This document shows, one piece after another, positions 1-8,100 of a stretch of 64,000 nucleotides of DNA. A model generated the notes under the pieces. It searched no databases. It worked only from the letters and a program-made list of their open reading frames with translations, and was not told the DNA's origin. The stretch spans positions 1,426,001-1,490,000 of the forward strand of contig NZ_CP007139.1 in assembly GCF_000724625.1 (NCBI RefSeq), given 5' to 3'. The DNA comes from Fimbriimonas ginsengisoli Gsoil 348 (GTDB lineage: Bacteria; Armatimonadota; Fimbriimonadia; Fimbriimonadales; Fimbriimonadaceae). A program made the translations under genes and the position numbers. Position 1 is the stretch's first letter. Each line of letters opens with the position of its first letter.

Positions 1-86
1 CATCAGACCCATCAAAAACCAAACGCTCCGGTCCCAGCGCCAGACGCCCGCCGACGGTACCCTTTAGGCGAACGGAGAACAAGATC

Positions 87-497
87 ATGATTAGAACCGC
101 GCATGCCGTCTGGGACGGGGGATTGAAGGATGGGAAGGGGGTCGTTTCGACCCAAAGCACCGCGCTGAACGGGATGCAATACAGCTTCCGGACGCGTTTT
201 GAAGACGGAGTGGGTGTCAACCCCGAGGAGTTGATCGCCGCCGCCCACGCCTCGTGCTTCAGCATGGCGCTTAGCGCTCAGCTTGGCGATCGCGGCATCA
301 GCGGGAAGGTGGATACCACGGCCGCGGTGACGATGGAGAATCTCGCCATTACGAAATCGGCGCTGACGACGACCGTCACCGCGCCCGGAGCGGACCGCGC
401 GAAGATCGAAGAAGCCGCCCATGCGGCCAAGGAAGGGTGCCCGATCTCGAAAGTCCTCAATGCCGAGATCACCCTCGACCTAACAATCGACGCCTGA
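87..497 (+). CDS. osmC: OsmC-type organic hydroperoxide reductase
   Basis: This 136-residue protein matches the full length of OsmC peroxiredoxins, which use two cysteines to reduce organic hydroperoxides in the cytoplasm. The family signature NPEELIAAAHASCFSM is present with Cys57, and the second redox Cys118 lies in EGCPISKVL, followed by the usual C-terminal AEITLDL strand. The ATG at 87 follows a GGAGAA ribosome-binding site. It is a single gene, convergent with the GNAT gene downstream. Closest in pattern to classical OsmC rather than Ohr. Family assignment is firm; the physiological inducer is not visible. Confidence 0.93.
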   Translation: MIRTAHAVWDGGLKDGKGVVSTQSTALNGMQYSFRTRFEDGVGVNPEELIAAAHASCFSMALSAQLGDRGISGKVDTTAAVTMENLAITKSALTTTVTAPGADRAKIEEAAHAAKEGCPISKVLNAEITLDLTIDA

Positions 498-521
498 AGC
501 CGCTCCCCGTAGCGCCGGCGT

Positions 522-564
522 CCCCGCCGATGATCCCGGTGAACATCGGGATCATCGGGCGGGG
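522..564. terminator. Bidirectional hairpin between convergent genes
   Basis: A 17-bp arm (522-538) pairs with 547-564, with one bulged base and an 8-nt loop. It sits between the convergent ends of osmC (497) and the GNAT gene (566). There is no clear T-run, so it is terminator-like by position and strength only. Confidence 0.5.
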
Positions 565-565
565 C

Positions 566-1036
566 CTAAAGGTCGAAGCGGCAGACGCGCCAGTCCGGGA
601 GGACGGTGGCCGACATCGACCCGTAAAAGAGGATCGCAGGTTCATTCCAATCTAGGACCGACCACTCGAGGCGGCCGTCACCGCGTTCGCGGGACCGGTC
701 GATTAGGTTTTGGAGAAGCGCCTTTCCGTATCCTTTTCCTCGGCACTCCGGGGTGACGTAAAGATCCTCCAGCCAAGTTCCGGGCTGGGTACGGAAGGTT
801 GAGAACGTGCGATACGAAATCGTGTATCCCACGATCTCGCCCGGCTCCTCAATCACGAAGATCTCGATGAGGCGGTCGTCGAATGCGTTCCGCTCTAGTG
901 CCGAGGCGTCGCCGACGACCGTATGGGTAAGCCGCTCGTACTCGGCAAGCTCGAGCACGAGCTCCCAGACGCGGCCGATATCGGCACGGGTGGCGGGGCG
1001 GATGGCGTTAGCGGCGGCCGCGGAAGAACTTGGCAT
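566..1036 (-). CDS. GNAT family N-acetyltransferase
   Basis: A 156-residue acetyl-CoA-dependent N-acetyltransferase of unknown substrate. The GNAT fold shows in IRPATRADI at the N-terminus, the acetyl-CoA motif A region WLEDLYVTPECRGKGYG (R/Q-x-x-G-x-G/A pattern as RGKGYG) and motif B near LDWNEPAILFY. The frame stays open well upstream of 1036, but the upstream part lies inside doxX, so the ATG at 1034-1036 is preferred; it overlaps the 3' end of doxX by 29 bp, which suggests translational coupling. The LDWN-xx-A-xx-FY pattern resembles diamine/spermidine acetyltransferases, but I would not name a substrate. Confidence 0.82.
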   Translation of the reverse strand: MPSSSAAAANAIRPATRADIGRVWELVLELAEYERLTHTVVGDASALERNAFDDRLIEIFVIEEPGEIVGYTISYRTFSTFRTQPGTWLEDLYVTPECRGKGYGKALLQNLIDRSRERGDGRLEWSVLDWNEPAILFYGSMSATVLPDWRVCRFDL

Positions 1037-1457
1037 CGAGGGAGTACTTACCCGCTCCCATGATGAGTAGTGCCACCGACATGAAAAAAAGCGCGGTGGG
1101 ATAGAGGACGTTCGACATCTTGGCCGGGTCGCCAGATGAGAAAACGCCGGCCACGGCGCCCGGCGCCCGTAAGTTGATGTAAGTCGCCACGGCAAAGTTG
1201 CAGGCGAGACCGAAGGCGGCAACGGGGGTCACGATCCCCAGAATGAGGCAAATCGAACCGAAGAATTCGGTGAGGATCGCGAGAATTCCAAGCACCTCGG
1301 GTATGCCGAAGGTTCCCGAGAAGAACTCCAGCGTCTTGGCAAACCCGTGTCCGCCGAAGATGCCGAGCATCTTCTGGCAGCCATAGATCAGCACGATCGA
1401 ACCTAGTGCGATCCGTAGGATCAGCAACCCGACATCGATTCGCGAATTGCCCTTCAT
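1008..1457 (-). CDS. DoxX family membrane protein
   Basis: A 149-residue DoxX-type integral membrane protein with about four hydrophobic helices: LLILRIALGSIVLIYG near the start, then an EVLGILAILTEFFGSICLILG segment, a third around VAAFGLACNFAVATY, and a last around LYPTALFFMSVALLIMG. The GxxKMLGIFGGHGF loop after helix 1 is typical of the family. DoxX proteins are linked to redox and thiol stress (in some bacteria with superoxide dismutase), but the exact reaction is unsettled. The ATG at 1457 is followed by MKGNSRIDVG. It forms a two-gene unit with the overlapping GNAT gene. Confidence 0.85.
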   Translation of the reverse strand: MKGNSRIDVGLLILRIALGSIVLIYGCQKMLGIFGGHGFAKTLEFFSGTFGIPEVLGILAILTEFFGSICLILGIVTPVAAFGLACNFAVATYINLRAPGAVAGVFSSGDPAKMSNVLYPTALFFMSVALLIMGAGKYSLDAKFFRGRR

Positions 1458-1558
1458 CGGTCACGAGTGTACAACCGATTGTGTATCGGGTGATATCTTA
1501 AGATGGCCAGCAATCGCTTAACACCGTTTCCAACGGGCCGGCGGCCCGGGAAACGTTG

Positions 1559-1798
1559 CTATTCGGAGCTGTCGGCGGCCGGAGCCGCAACGGCAGCTTC
1601 TTCGGTTCCGAAGAATTCGGCCATTCTCTCTTGCGCCACGAAACGGCGGTGACCAAGCTTATTCGTCAGAACGAAAACCCACGTCTGGATTGGCTTGCCA
1701 CCCGGCCCACCATCGCGGTCTTGTCCGCGGGTGCGACGCTCAATACGCCACTCGGTTCCAGTCTCTTTACAAACGACGGTCGATTGGTTTTTTAGCAC
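1559..1798 (-). CDS. Small conserved-looking hypothetical protein
   Basis: A 79-residue protein starting at a GTG (1796-1798) with a GAGAG stretch about 7 nt upstream. I do not recognise a family. It is basic and hydrophilic in the first half (ERRTRGQDRDGG), then has a core WVFVLTNKLGHRRFVAQE and an Ala/acid tail. The regular polar/hydrophobic pattern and the high-GC codon use fit a real gene, but the opposite strand in the same interval is open too, so the call is tentative. It lies alone between doxX and GH20, with a perfect palindrome (1836-1851) in its upstream region. Confidence 0.4.
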   Translation of the reverse strand: MLKNQSTVVCKETGTEWRIERRTRGQDRDGGPGGKPIQTWVFVLTNKLGHRRFVAQERMAEFFGTEEAAVAAPAADSSE

Positions 1799-1835
1799 GG
1801 GTAATCTCTCGATCTATACAAGGGCGGGACGCCGC

Positions 1836-1851
1836 GCAGGATATATCCTGC
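1836..1851. promoter_or_regulatory. Perfect 16-bp palindrome upstream of the small gene
   Basis: GCAGGATATATCCTGC is a perfect dyad 38 bp upstream of the GTG at 1798. Its AT-rich centre could overlap a -10 region on the minus strand, with TTGAAA about a dozen bases further upstream. It is a candidate operator; no binding protein can be assigned from sequence. Confidence 0.35.
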
Positions 1852-1900
1852 ATAGGTTTTCAAGCCAGAGCGGCCTCAGCGAGCCACACCCGTAGGTACA

Positions 1901-3502
1901 TCATACCAGATTTGAAGCCAACTCAGGTTCTAAATCGTTCAAGGGGTGTGGCTGGGGGCTCAGCGGACGGTACTTCACGTCCTTTGCTTCCAACCTTTCG
2001 AGATGTTTCTGCAGCCTCGTAACGAACCCGTCGAAGCACTTTTTATCTACCGGCGACCAGACCACCTCCGCTAGCGCCGATAGGCGTGGGAACGCCATAT
2101 ACTCGACCGCTTTTGGCGTTGCGATGTACTCCGTCCAGACCTGCCCTTGAGCGCCGAGGACGTGCTCAGCCTCGTCCGGCGTGAGGTCCGGCGGGATCGG
2201 ATCGTACTCGTAAACCTTTTGCAGGGGCAAGAATCCGCCGATCGCGTGCGGCTCGCTCGCGTGGTCCCGCGATTGATAATGGTCGAAGTAGGTCCACTGG
2301 TTCGGCGCCATCACCACGTCGTGCCCGGCTTTGGCGGCGGCGATTCCACCCTCCTCACCACGCCAACTCATCACCGTCGCGCCAGGGGCGAGTCCGCCCT
2401 CGAGGATTTCATCCCACCCGACCAATCTCCGGCCCTGCTCGGCGAGAAAGGTGTCCATTTGCCGGACGAACCAGCTTTGGAGCTCGTCTTCGTCTCGGAG
2501 GCCGAGCTCCTTAATCCTCGCCTGCGCGGCCTTGCTCGCTTTCCACTGGGTCTTGGGAACCTCGTCGCCTCCGATGTGGATGAATTTCGAAGGGAAGACC
2601 TCCATCACCTCGGCGAGCACGTCCTTGTTGAATTGGATCGTCGCTTCGTCGACGCTGTAGACGTTCTCGTTGACTCCCCAAGTAACGCCCACCGGCAACG
2701 GAAGACCGGAGTTCCCAAGCTCCGGATAGGCGGCGATCGCGGCCTGCGCGTGTCCGGGCATTTCGATCTCCGGAACGACGGTTATGAACCGCTCTTTGGC
2801 GTACGCCACGATCTCCCGCAAGTCTTCCTGCGTGTAAAAACCGCCGTGCGGCTTCCCATCGTGGGTGGGGGGATCGTAGGTGAGCATCGAGTCGCTCCGC
2901 CAGGCCCCCACCTCGGTCAGCTTCGGATATTTCTTGATCTCCATCCGCCACCCTTGGTCGTCCGTGAGGTGAAGGTGAAAGGTGTTGAGCTTGTGGAGCG
3001 CCAGCAGGTCGATAAACTTGAGGAGGAACTCCTTCGGCATGAAGTACCGGGAGACGTCGAGGTGCGCCCCCCTCCAACCGAAACGGGGAGAATCCTTAAT
3101 GCTTGCGGATGGGACGCTCCACTCCACCCCCTCCTGACGTCCCTGCCGAAACACCGCCGCCGGGAGCATCTGCTTGAGCGTCTGGATTCCGTAGAAGAGT
3201 CCCGCGGGTTCGACGGCACGGATGTCGATCTGGTCGGCGGCCGCCTCGATCTGGTATCCCTCCGGACCGAGTTTTAGGCTTCTATCAAGTCCGAGGGAGA
3301 TCGTATCTTTGCCGCCGCGCCCGGTCAGTTCAAGCGAGAATCCCATCGCCGGACGAAGCTCGCTTCGAAGCCGCTCCCCAAGTTCCCGACTATCCAGGCT
3401 GACCGCAATCCGCGTCTGCGGACCGAAGACGAACGATCCTTCCCGAGGCTCGATAACGGCAGGCAGGGGGATGATCGCAAGAGATTGGGCAAGCTGGGAC
3501 AT
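1901..3502 (-). CDS. Beta-N-acetylhexosaminidase, GH20
   Basis: A 533-residue glycoside hydrolase family 20 enzyme that removes terminal N-acetylglucosamine or N-acetylgalactosamine by substrate-assisted catalysis. The N-terminal GH20b domain (about residues 10-140) ends before the TIM barrel, which begins at FGWRGAHLDVSRYFMP. The catalytic pair Asp313-Glu314 is in HIGGDEVPK, and the barrel also shows HLHLTDDQGWRME and EIEMPGHAQA. No signal peptide is obvious: the protein begins MSQLAQSLAIIPLP, so it may be cytoplasmic or use a non-classical route. It is a single gene 54 bp downstream of the saccharopine-dehydrogenase-like gene. Confidence 0.95.
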   Translation of the reverse strand: MSQLAQSLAIIPLPAVIEPREGSFVFGPQTRIAVSLDSRELGERLRSELRPAMGFSLELTGRGGKDTISLGLDRSLKLGPEGYQIEAAADQIDIRAVEPAGLFYGIQTLKQMLPAAVFRQGRQEGVEWSVPSASIKDSPRFGWRGAHLDVSRYFMPKEFLLKFIDLLALHKLNTFHLHLTDDQGWRMEIKKYPKLTEVGAWRSDSMLTYDPPTHDGKPHGGFYTQEDLREIVAYAKERFITVVPEIEMPGHAQAAIAAYPELGNSGLPLPVGVTWGVNENVYSVDEATIQFNKDVLAEVMEVFPSKFIHIGGDEVPKTQWKASKAAQARIKELGLRDEDELQSWFVRQMDTFLAEQGRRLVGWDEILEGGLAPGATVMSWRGEEGGIAAAKAGHDVVMAPNQWTYFDHYQSRDHASEPHAIGGFLPLQKVYEYDPIPPDLTPDEAEHVLGAQGQVWTEYIATPKAVEYMAFPRLSALAEVVWSPVDKKCFDGFVTRLQKHLERLEAKDVKYRPLSPQPHPLNDLEPELASNLV

Positions 3503-3556
3503 GGCTGGTGGAGTATCGGAACCCCATAACCTTAGCAGGATGGGGTTCCGATATGT

Positions 3557-4744
3557 TCACACCGCCAAGCGTACGTTGCCAAGTCTCTCTTCAGAGAACT
3601 TAAACGTAATTCCCCGCCGTTGGATCTCCTCCATGAATCGGGCGCCGGTGATTGCGTTTTCGTAACGGATGGCTCCAGGCGGCACTTCTCCGGCGGCGAT
3701 GGCGGCGGCGTGGATCGAGATGGAGAAGCCGGTCGTCCGCTCCATGCTCGTGAAACCGGTGGCTTCGCACTGACGGTCGTGGATGTCGACCTGTAGCCGA
3801 ACTCGCTCACCATTACGGATCCCTTCACCCACCCCCCGCACGATGCATTGGTCGGTATCTTGGATCGCCGCCAACCGGTCGCCGAAGACCTTGTAGAACA
3901 GATCGCGGGGGCGCACCACCGAACCCTTGATATCGACCGGCTCCTCGCCCCAAAAACCAAAATCCTTGAAGATCCGCATCTTTTCACAGTGCCCGGGAAA
4001 ACGGATCGTCTTGTACTGATAGCTCGTCACACGGTCTTGGAACGTGTACGGCGCGGTGCTGGTACCACCCGAAGTGGTGAACGCTTCCATCCGGCCCAGC
4101 CCTTCCACGTCGATCTCCTCCAACTCGGAGAGGGTGTCGACCATGACGATTTCGCCGTCGCGCAGCACCACGGCCTTGTAGTCGTACTCGGTGAGCAGGC
4201 CTTCGATGTTGAACGTGAGCTTGTAGTTGAACGGAGGGATCGGATGCTGCGGGAGCACGCCGCAGTAAAGGCAGACCGATTCGGCCTCATCGAGCTTTTC
4301 GATGAGGAACTTGCCGACCGAATTAACCAATCCGGGGGCGAGACCGGTATCGGGGATGAGGGTGACCCCGGCGGCTTTGGCGGCTTCGTCAAGCTGGAGT
4401 GTCTCCATCGTAATCTCGGTGTTCCCACCGAGATCGCACATGTTCGTCCCGGTTTCGATCGCGACCTTGGCGATGCGGGGGTGCATCCAGTACGGTACGC
4501 AGCTCAGAAGCACGTCCACCGGCTGAAGGAATGCCGCGAGCGCTTCGGGATCCAACGCGTCCACCTGCATCGGCCTGCAGATTGTCCTTCCGACCAACGC
4601 ATTGACCCTTTGGGCACTGCGGTCGGCTTGTTCGATCCGCGCGTCGGCGAGCAGGATCGTGGCGGGGTCGGCGAATTTGGCGAGGTCGTAGGCAGCGGCG
4701 GTGCCCTGCATCCCAGCACCGAGAATCGCGAAAGTCTTATCCAT
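3557..4744 (-). CDS. Saccharopine dehydrogenase family oxidoreductase
   Basis: A 395-residue NAD(P)-dependent enzyme of the saccharopine dehydrogenase/homospermidine synthase-like superfamily. The N-terminal Rossmann fold begins FAILGAGMQGTAAAYDL (GAGMQG dinucleotide loop), followed by LSCVPYWMHPRIAKVAIETG and GLAPGLVNSVGKFL, which are characteristic of this group. The C-terminal half carries the substrate and dimerisation domain. The family includes L-lysine 6-dehydrogenase and saccharopine reductases; the exact substrate (lysine-like amino acid) cannot be fixed. The ATG at 4744 is preceded by a structured repeat region (4818-4960). Confidence 0.85.
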   Translation of the reverse strand: MDKTFAILGAGMQGTAAAYDLAKFADPATILLADARIEQADRSAQRVNALVGRTICRPMQVDALDPEALAAFLQPVDVLLSCVPYWMHPRIAKVAIETGTNMCDLGGNTEITMETLQLDEAAKAAGVTLIPDTGLAPGLVNSVGKFLIEKLDEAESVCLYCGVLPQHPIPPFNYKLTFNIEGLLTEYDYKAVVLRDGEIVMVDTLSELEEIDVEGLGRMEAFTTSGGTSTAPYTFQDRVTSYQYKTIRFPGHCEKMRIFKDFGFWGEEPVDIKGSVVRPRDLFYKVFGDRLAAIQDTDQCIVRGVGEGIRNGERVRLQVDIHDRQCEATGFTSMERTTGFSISIHAAAIAAGEVPPGAIRYENAITGARFMEEIQRRGITFKFSEERLGNVRLAV

Positions 4745-4817
4745 TTTTGAGTCCTGAAACTCCCTTGTTCCGGGGGAGGCCGGCGACGGCCTTCGTCCTA
4801 CATTCTAGCCGCCCGCC

Positions 4818-4960
4818 GTGCCACCGGCTTTTAGCCAATGGGTCCCAAGGGCATCTTGCCGTTGGCGGATTATCACGACCACCCGTGGCACTGGCTTCCA
4901 GCCAGTGGGTCCCAAGGGCATCCTGCCCCTGGCCTCATTCCCACGACCAGGATGGTCGTG
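4818..4960. repeat. Two 43-bp direct repeats plus a hairpin
   Basis: Bases 4818-4860 and 4885-4927 are imperfect direct copies (37 of 43 identical), each holding a GGCTTNNAGCC core followed by GGGTCCCAAGGGCATC. A perfect 8-bp hairpin CACGACCA/TGGTCGTG follows at 4942-4960. The region 4745-4988 between two minus-strand genes holds no open gene and belongs to the extragenic palindrome type seen elsewhere in the window. Confidence 0.75.
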
Positions 4961-4988
4961 ATACACGCGGGCTGGAAGCGCCGTGCCA

Positions 4989-5639
4989 CTAATAGCCCAG
5001 CATGCGTTCGGCTTCAGCTTCCAGGCGGTGGATCTCTTCCTGGAGCTTTAGGCGGACGCGCTCGACTTCCGCTTCGTCGGCGTCCTTCTCCACGGTCAGG
5101 GGCTCGCCGAAGATGAAGATTCCTCGGCCGAACGGGAGAGGGAACATGTACCGGTCCCAAGATTTAATAAAGATTCGAGGCCGCGCGGAGATCCCCATCG
5201 GCACCAGTTTCGCGCCGCTCTTTTGAGCCATCAGCATCACGCCGCCCTGCACCACCCCGCTGGGGCCGCGTGGGCCGTCCGGGGTGATCGCCATGGTCCC
5301 GCCATCTTTCAGCGCCCTGATCGCCTCCACCGCCGCCCGCACGCCGCCGCGCCCGGTGCTGCCACGAATGATCTGGAATCCCAGCTTTCGAAAGATCCGG
5401 GTCTGCATCTCGCCGTCGTTGCTCTGCGAGATGATTACCCACCAGCCCCGTCCGCGATACCGGTTGGCGAAGAGCAGAGACCGGCCGTGCCAGCCGCAGA
5501 AGATCGTTCGAGCTTCGTCTTCGGGCTCGTCGATCAGTCGCATCCGGATCGTAGCGCCGAGAAATCGGAGGATGCCGTAGAGCACCCCGCTGATCAGCCT
5601 CGGACGCACGGCGCGCCAGCCGTACTTCAGCCGATCCAT
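4989..5639 (-). CDS. DUF374 lysophospholipid acyltransferase family protein
   Basis: A 216-residue membrane-associated acyltransferase of the DUF374 group, related to lipid A and glycerophospholipid acyltransferases. It shows IFCGWHGRSLLF (modified acyl-acceptor His motif), QSNDGEMQTRIFRKLGF, then RGSTGRGG and the TPDGPRGP motif that is nearly diagnostic. The frame stays open upstream, but ATG 5637-5639 (MDRLKYGWR) is preferred because anything longer runs deeply into the rhomboid gene; this start leaves a 13-bp overlap with it. The likely job is acyl transfer during envelope lipid (possibly lipid A-like) synthesis. Confidence 0.85.
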   Translation of the reverse strand: MDRLKYGWRAVRPRLISGVLYGILRFLGATIRMRLIDEPEDEARTIFCGWHGRSLLFANRYRGRGWWVIISQSNDGEMQTRIFRKLGFQIIRGSTGRGGVRAAVEAIRALKDGGTMAITPDGPRGPSGVVQGGVMLMAQKSGAKLVPMGISARPRIFIKSWDRYMFPLPFGRGIFIFGEPLTVEKDADEAEVERVRLKLQEEIHRLEAEAERMLGY

Positions 5640-6718
5640 CCACGCTTCCTTGCCAATTCGGCTGCTGGGTGCATTGGGTATTCGGAGCTTAGCTCGCCAA
5701 GGAGCTCTTCGGCACGGACGGGGCTCTCGTCCCGCTCGAGAGTCGCTAGCGACAAGATCGCATCGGGCCGTTGCGGCTCCGATCGCTCGCCCTCGACGAC
5801 GCTTCGCAGCAACGCTTTTGCGATCGCCGGCGATGAAAGGCGTATCCGGTCGGCAAGCTGCAGGCGGCGAAGGGTCGGAAGTCGCGTTACTCGCCCGGCT
5901 TGGCAAAGCCGCCGCAAGACCTCTGGAACCTCTTCCTCGCTTTCGATCTCCAAAAGGCGCAGAAGGACGTCGGCCTCCGCCTCCCCTTCGCCAAGCAACC
6001 GCTGGGCGTTTGCCAACTCCCAAAGCGCCTTAAGATCGCGCGGGTGCTTTTCCAGGTGGCGGGTCGCCGCCGTAACGACCGCTCCCGGCCCACGGTCGTT
6101 CATCTGCTCCAAAACTTCGTGGCCGAGCCGGATCTGTCCCAGGTCGGGCGCTCGAAAAAGCAGGCTGAGCAGAACGCCGCCCGCGAAGCCGCCCAGGTGA
6201 GCCCAGTAGGAGGTTCCCCCCTCTGTCTGCCCTACTCGGACGAACGCGCCCACTACCTGTAAGATCACCCAGATTCCGGTCACCGCCGCCACGCTCAGCG
6301 CGCGATGCGGGGCAAATGCGACTTTGAGTCCGGTGTAGCGAACCGAGTAGTACGCGGCGCACCCGGCGATCGCGCCGCTCGCTCCGACGAGCGAAGCCGG
6401 ACTTTGGGTTCCACGGGTCACCAGATAGTGCACGGCCACTCCGCAAAGTCCGGCAAAAAAATAGACCAGAGCAAAGCGCAACGACCCGGTAGCCAGTTCG
6501 ACCGCCGCGCCGACCGCGGCCAGAAAGACCATGTTGCCGAGCAGGTGAAAGAGGTTCGCGTGGAGAAAAAGCCCGGTTACGGCGGAGGACAGGCGAGGGC
6601 GCGCGGGATTGAACCCTAGCTCCTCGGCGAGGCTAGGGGAAATGATCAGGGCGAACGCCGCAACGAGGTTCGCCCCAATCAGGATCAGCGTCACGATCGG
6701 GACGCGTCGCTCGATCAC
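5627..6718 (-). CDS. Rhomboid family intramembrane serine protease
   Basis: A 363-residue protein with an N-terminal rhomboid domain (about residues 1-200) and a soluble helical C-terminal extension with TPR-like character. The Ser nucleophile is in GASGAIAG, the His partner in YWAHLGGFAGG, and the HANLFHLLGNMVFL loop matches rhomboid L1/TM2. The start is GTG at 6718, whose GTGA overlaps the yebC stop by two bases, implying coupled translation. The C-terminal region (about 205-363) is rich in Leu/Ala/Glu helices and may bind substrates or partners. Substrate unknown. Confidence 0.9.
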   Translation of the reverse strand: MIERRVPIVTLILIGANLVAAFALIISPSLAEELGFNPARPRLSSAVTGLFLHANLFHLLGNMVFLAAVGAAVELATGSLRFALVYFFAGLCGVAVHYLVTRGTQSPASLVGASGAIAGCAAYYSVRYTGLKVAFAPHRALSVAAVTGIWVILQVVGAFVRVGQTEGGTSYWAHLGGFAGGVLLSLLFRAPDLGQIRLGHEVLEQMNDRGPGAVVTAATRHLEKHPRDLKALWELANAQRLLGEGEAEADVLLRLLEIESEEEVPEVLRRLCQAGRVTRLPTLRRLQLADRIRLSSPAIAKALLRSVVEGERSEPQRPDAILSLATLERDESPVRAEELLGELSSEYPMHPAAELARKRGWIG

Positions 6719-7455
6719 GCCTCCAGTGCTTCGTCGTCGATATCGACGTTGACGTAAGTTTCCTGAACGTCGTCCAAGTCGTCGAGGGCGTCGAGCAACT
6801 TAAGCAGCTTGATCTGGTCGGCTTCGGAAAGAGTTGCCTTGTTCGTAGGTATGTAGGTCAGGTTCACGTCCTGGGGCTTGAACCCGGCTTTCTCCATCGC
6901 CTCATTCACTTTGTGGAGCTCTTCCATCGCTGTGTAGACAGTAAAGCTCTCCTCGTCTACGACCACGTCTTCGGCTCCGGCTTCGAGAGCGGCCAACGTA
7001 AACTCGTCTTCGTCGAGGCTCCCGCGTTCGACGACGATCTGGCCGAGGTGCTTGAATTGCCAGCTCACCGAGCCGTTCTCGGCCATATTGCCGCCGTGCT
7101 TGGCGAACGCGTGCCGCACTTCGCTCACGGTGCGGTTTCGGTTCTCGCTGTAGCACTCGAGCATGATCGCGGCGCCGCTTGGCCCGTATCCCTCGTATAC
7201 GATCTCTTCGTAATCGGCCCCTTCGATCTCACCGGTGCCGCGAGCGATCGCGCGCTTGATGTTGTCGACGGGCATCGAGTTCACTCGCGCCTTTTCTACC
7301 GCCACGCGAAGGCGTGGGTTCATGGAAACATCTCCGCCGCCCATCTTCGCCGCGACGATGATCTCTTTGCTCATCTTCGTGAACATCTTTCCGCGGATCG
7401 CATCTTGCTTTCCCTTGCGGATCTTGATGTTCTTCCATTTGGAATGGCCAGCCAT
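6715..7455 (-). CDS. yebC: YebC/PmpR family protein (TACO1-like)
   Basis: A 246-residue YebC family protein. The family is annotated as a transcriptional regulator, and recent work on the family links it to translation of difficult (proline-rich) stretches. The conserved start MAGHSKWKNIKIRKG at 7455 sets the start codon; an ATG further upstream adds a non-homologous leader. Other signatures are NPRLRVAVEKARVNSMP and the GYGPSGAAIMLEC segment. It overlaps the GTG start of the rhomboid gene. Assignment is firm. Confidence 0.95.
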   Translation of the reverse strand: MAGHSKWKNIKIRKGKQDAIRGKMFTKMSKEIIVAAKMGGGDVSMNPRLRVAVEKARVNSMPVDNIKRAIARGTGEIEGADYEEIVYEGYGPSGAAIMLECYSENRNRTVSEVRHAFAKHGGNMAENGSVSWQFKHLGQIVVERGSLDEDEFTLAALEAGAEDVVVDEESFTVYTAMEELHKVNEAMEKAGFKPQDVNLTYIPTNKATLSEADQIKLLKLLDALDDLDDVQETYVNVDIDDEALEA

Positions 7456-7512
7456 ATTCCCGAGATTGTACCGGGAGCATTGAGCATCCATAGGCTGGGA
7501 CGCCGACACGGC

Positions 7513-8100
7513 TTAGAGCCGGGCGATCCAGGCTTTGAGCACGTTGAGTTCGGCCGGGCCGAATCCATGGCCGCCGGGGTGCCAGTGGAGTTCCAAGGCC
7601 GCGCCGGCGGTCTCGAACATCGTAGCCAAAGCGAGCGCGTTCATCCGAGGGACCATTGGGTCGCGCTCGCCGCAGATCATCAGGATCGGCTTGCCGCCGA
7701 GATCGGGCAGGGTGTCGGGCTGCAATGGCACCATCGGGGCCAGCAGAGCGGCGGCGTCGAACGCCTCGGGGCGAAGCAGCAGCGTCGCGGCGGCGATGTT
7801 CGCTCCGTTGGAAAAGCCGACCGCAACCCGCTTCTTTTCGGGAAGCTTCTCCATCACGTAGTCCGCCAATTCTTCTGTCCGCATGCGCAGGTTCGGCTCG
7901 TCGAAGACTCCCTCGCCGAACCGGCGGAACCAGCGATTGACGCGCCCCTCCGGCTCTTTCCCCCTCAAGGAGAGGAAGCCAGTGCGCCGGGAGAGCTCCT
8001 TGCCGAACTGGAGCATCTCAATTTCGTCGCCCCCGGTGCCGTGCAGCATCACGAGCGTGGGATCGCCCGGCTCTTCGAGGTGAATGAAATCGCTCACCAT
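7513..8100 (-). CDS. MhqD-like alpha/beta hydrolase
   Basis: A 195-residue alpha/beta hydrolase of the phospholipase/carboxylesterase type. It has an oxyanion region MLHGTGGDE, the nucleophile elbow GFSNGA (Ser), an Asp in CGERDPMVP, and the catalytic His in HPGGHGF. Its start overlaps the end of the ring-cleaving dioxygenase gene by 7 bp, the same gene pairing as mhqO-mhqD of Firmicutes, where the pair protects against quinones and catechols. By analogy it may hydrolyse a ring-fission product, but the substrate is inferred. Confidence 0.85.
   Translation of the reverse strand: MVSDFIHLEEPGDPTLVMLHGTGGDEIEMLQFGKELSRRTGFLSLRGKEPEGRVNRWFRRFGEGVFDEPNLRMRTEELADYVMEKLPEKKRVAVGFSNGANIAAATLLLRPEAFDAAALLAPMVPLQPDTLPDLGGKPILMICGERDPMVPRMNALALATMFETAGAALELHWHPGGHGFGPAELNVLKAWIARL

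Noticed and set aside
12-422. Long open frame on the minus strand opposite osmC
   Set aside because: Antisense shadow of osmC: Arg/Gly-rich composition and no family features.
2147-3277. 376-codon plus-strand frame inside GH20
   Set aside because: Antisense of a clear GH20 gene with intact catalytic residues; composition is typical of a high-GC shadow.
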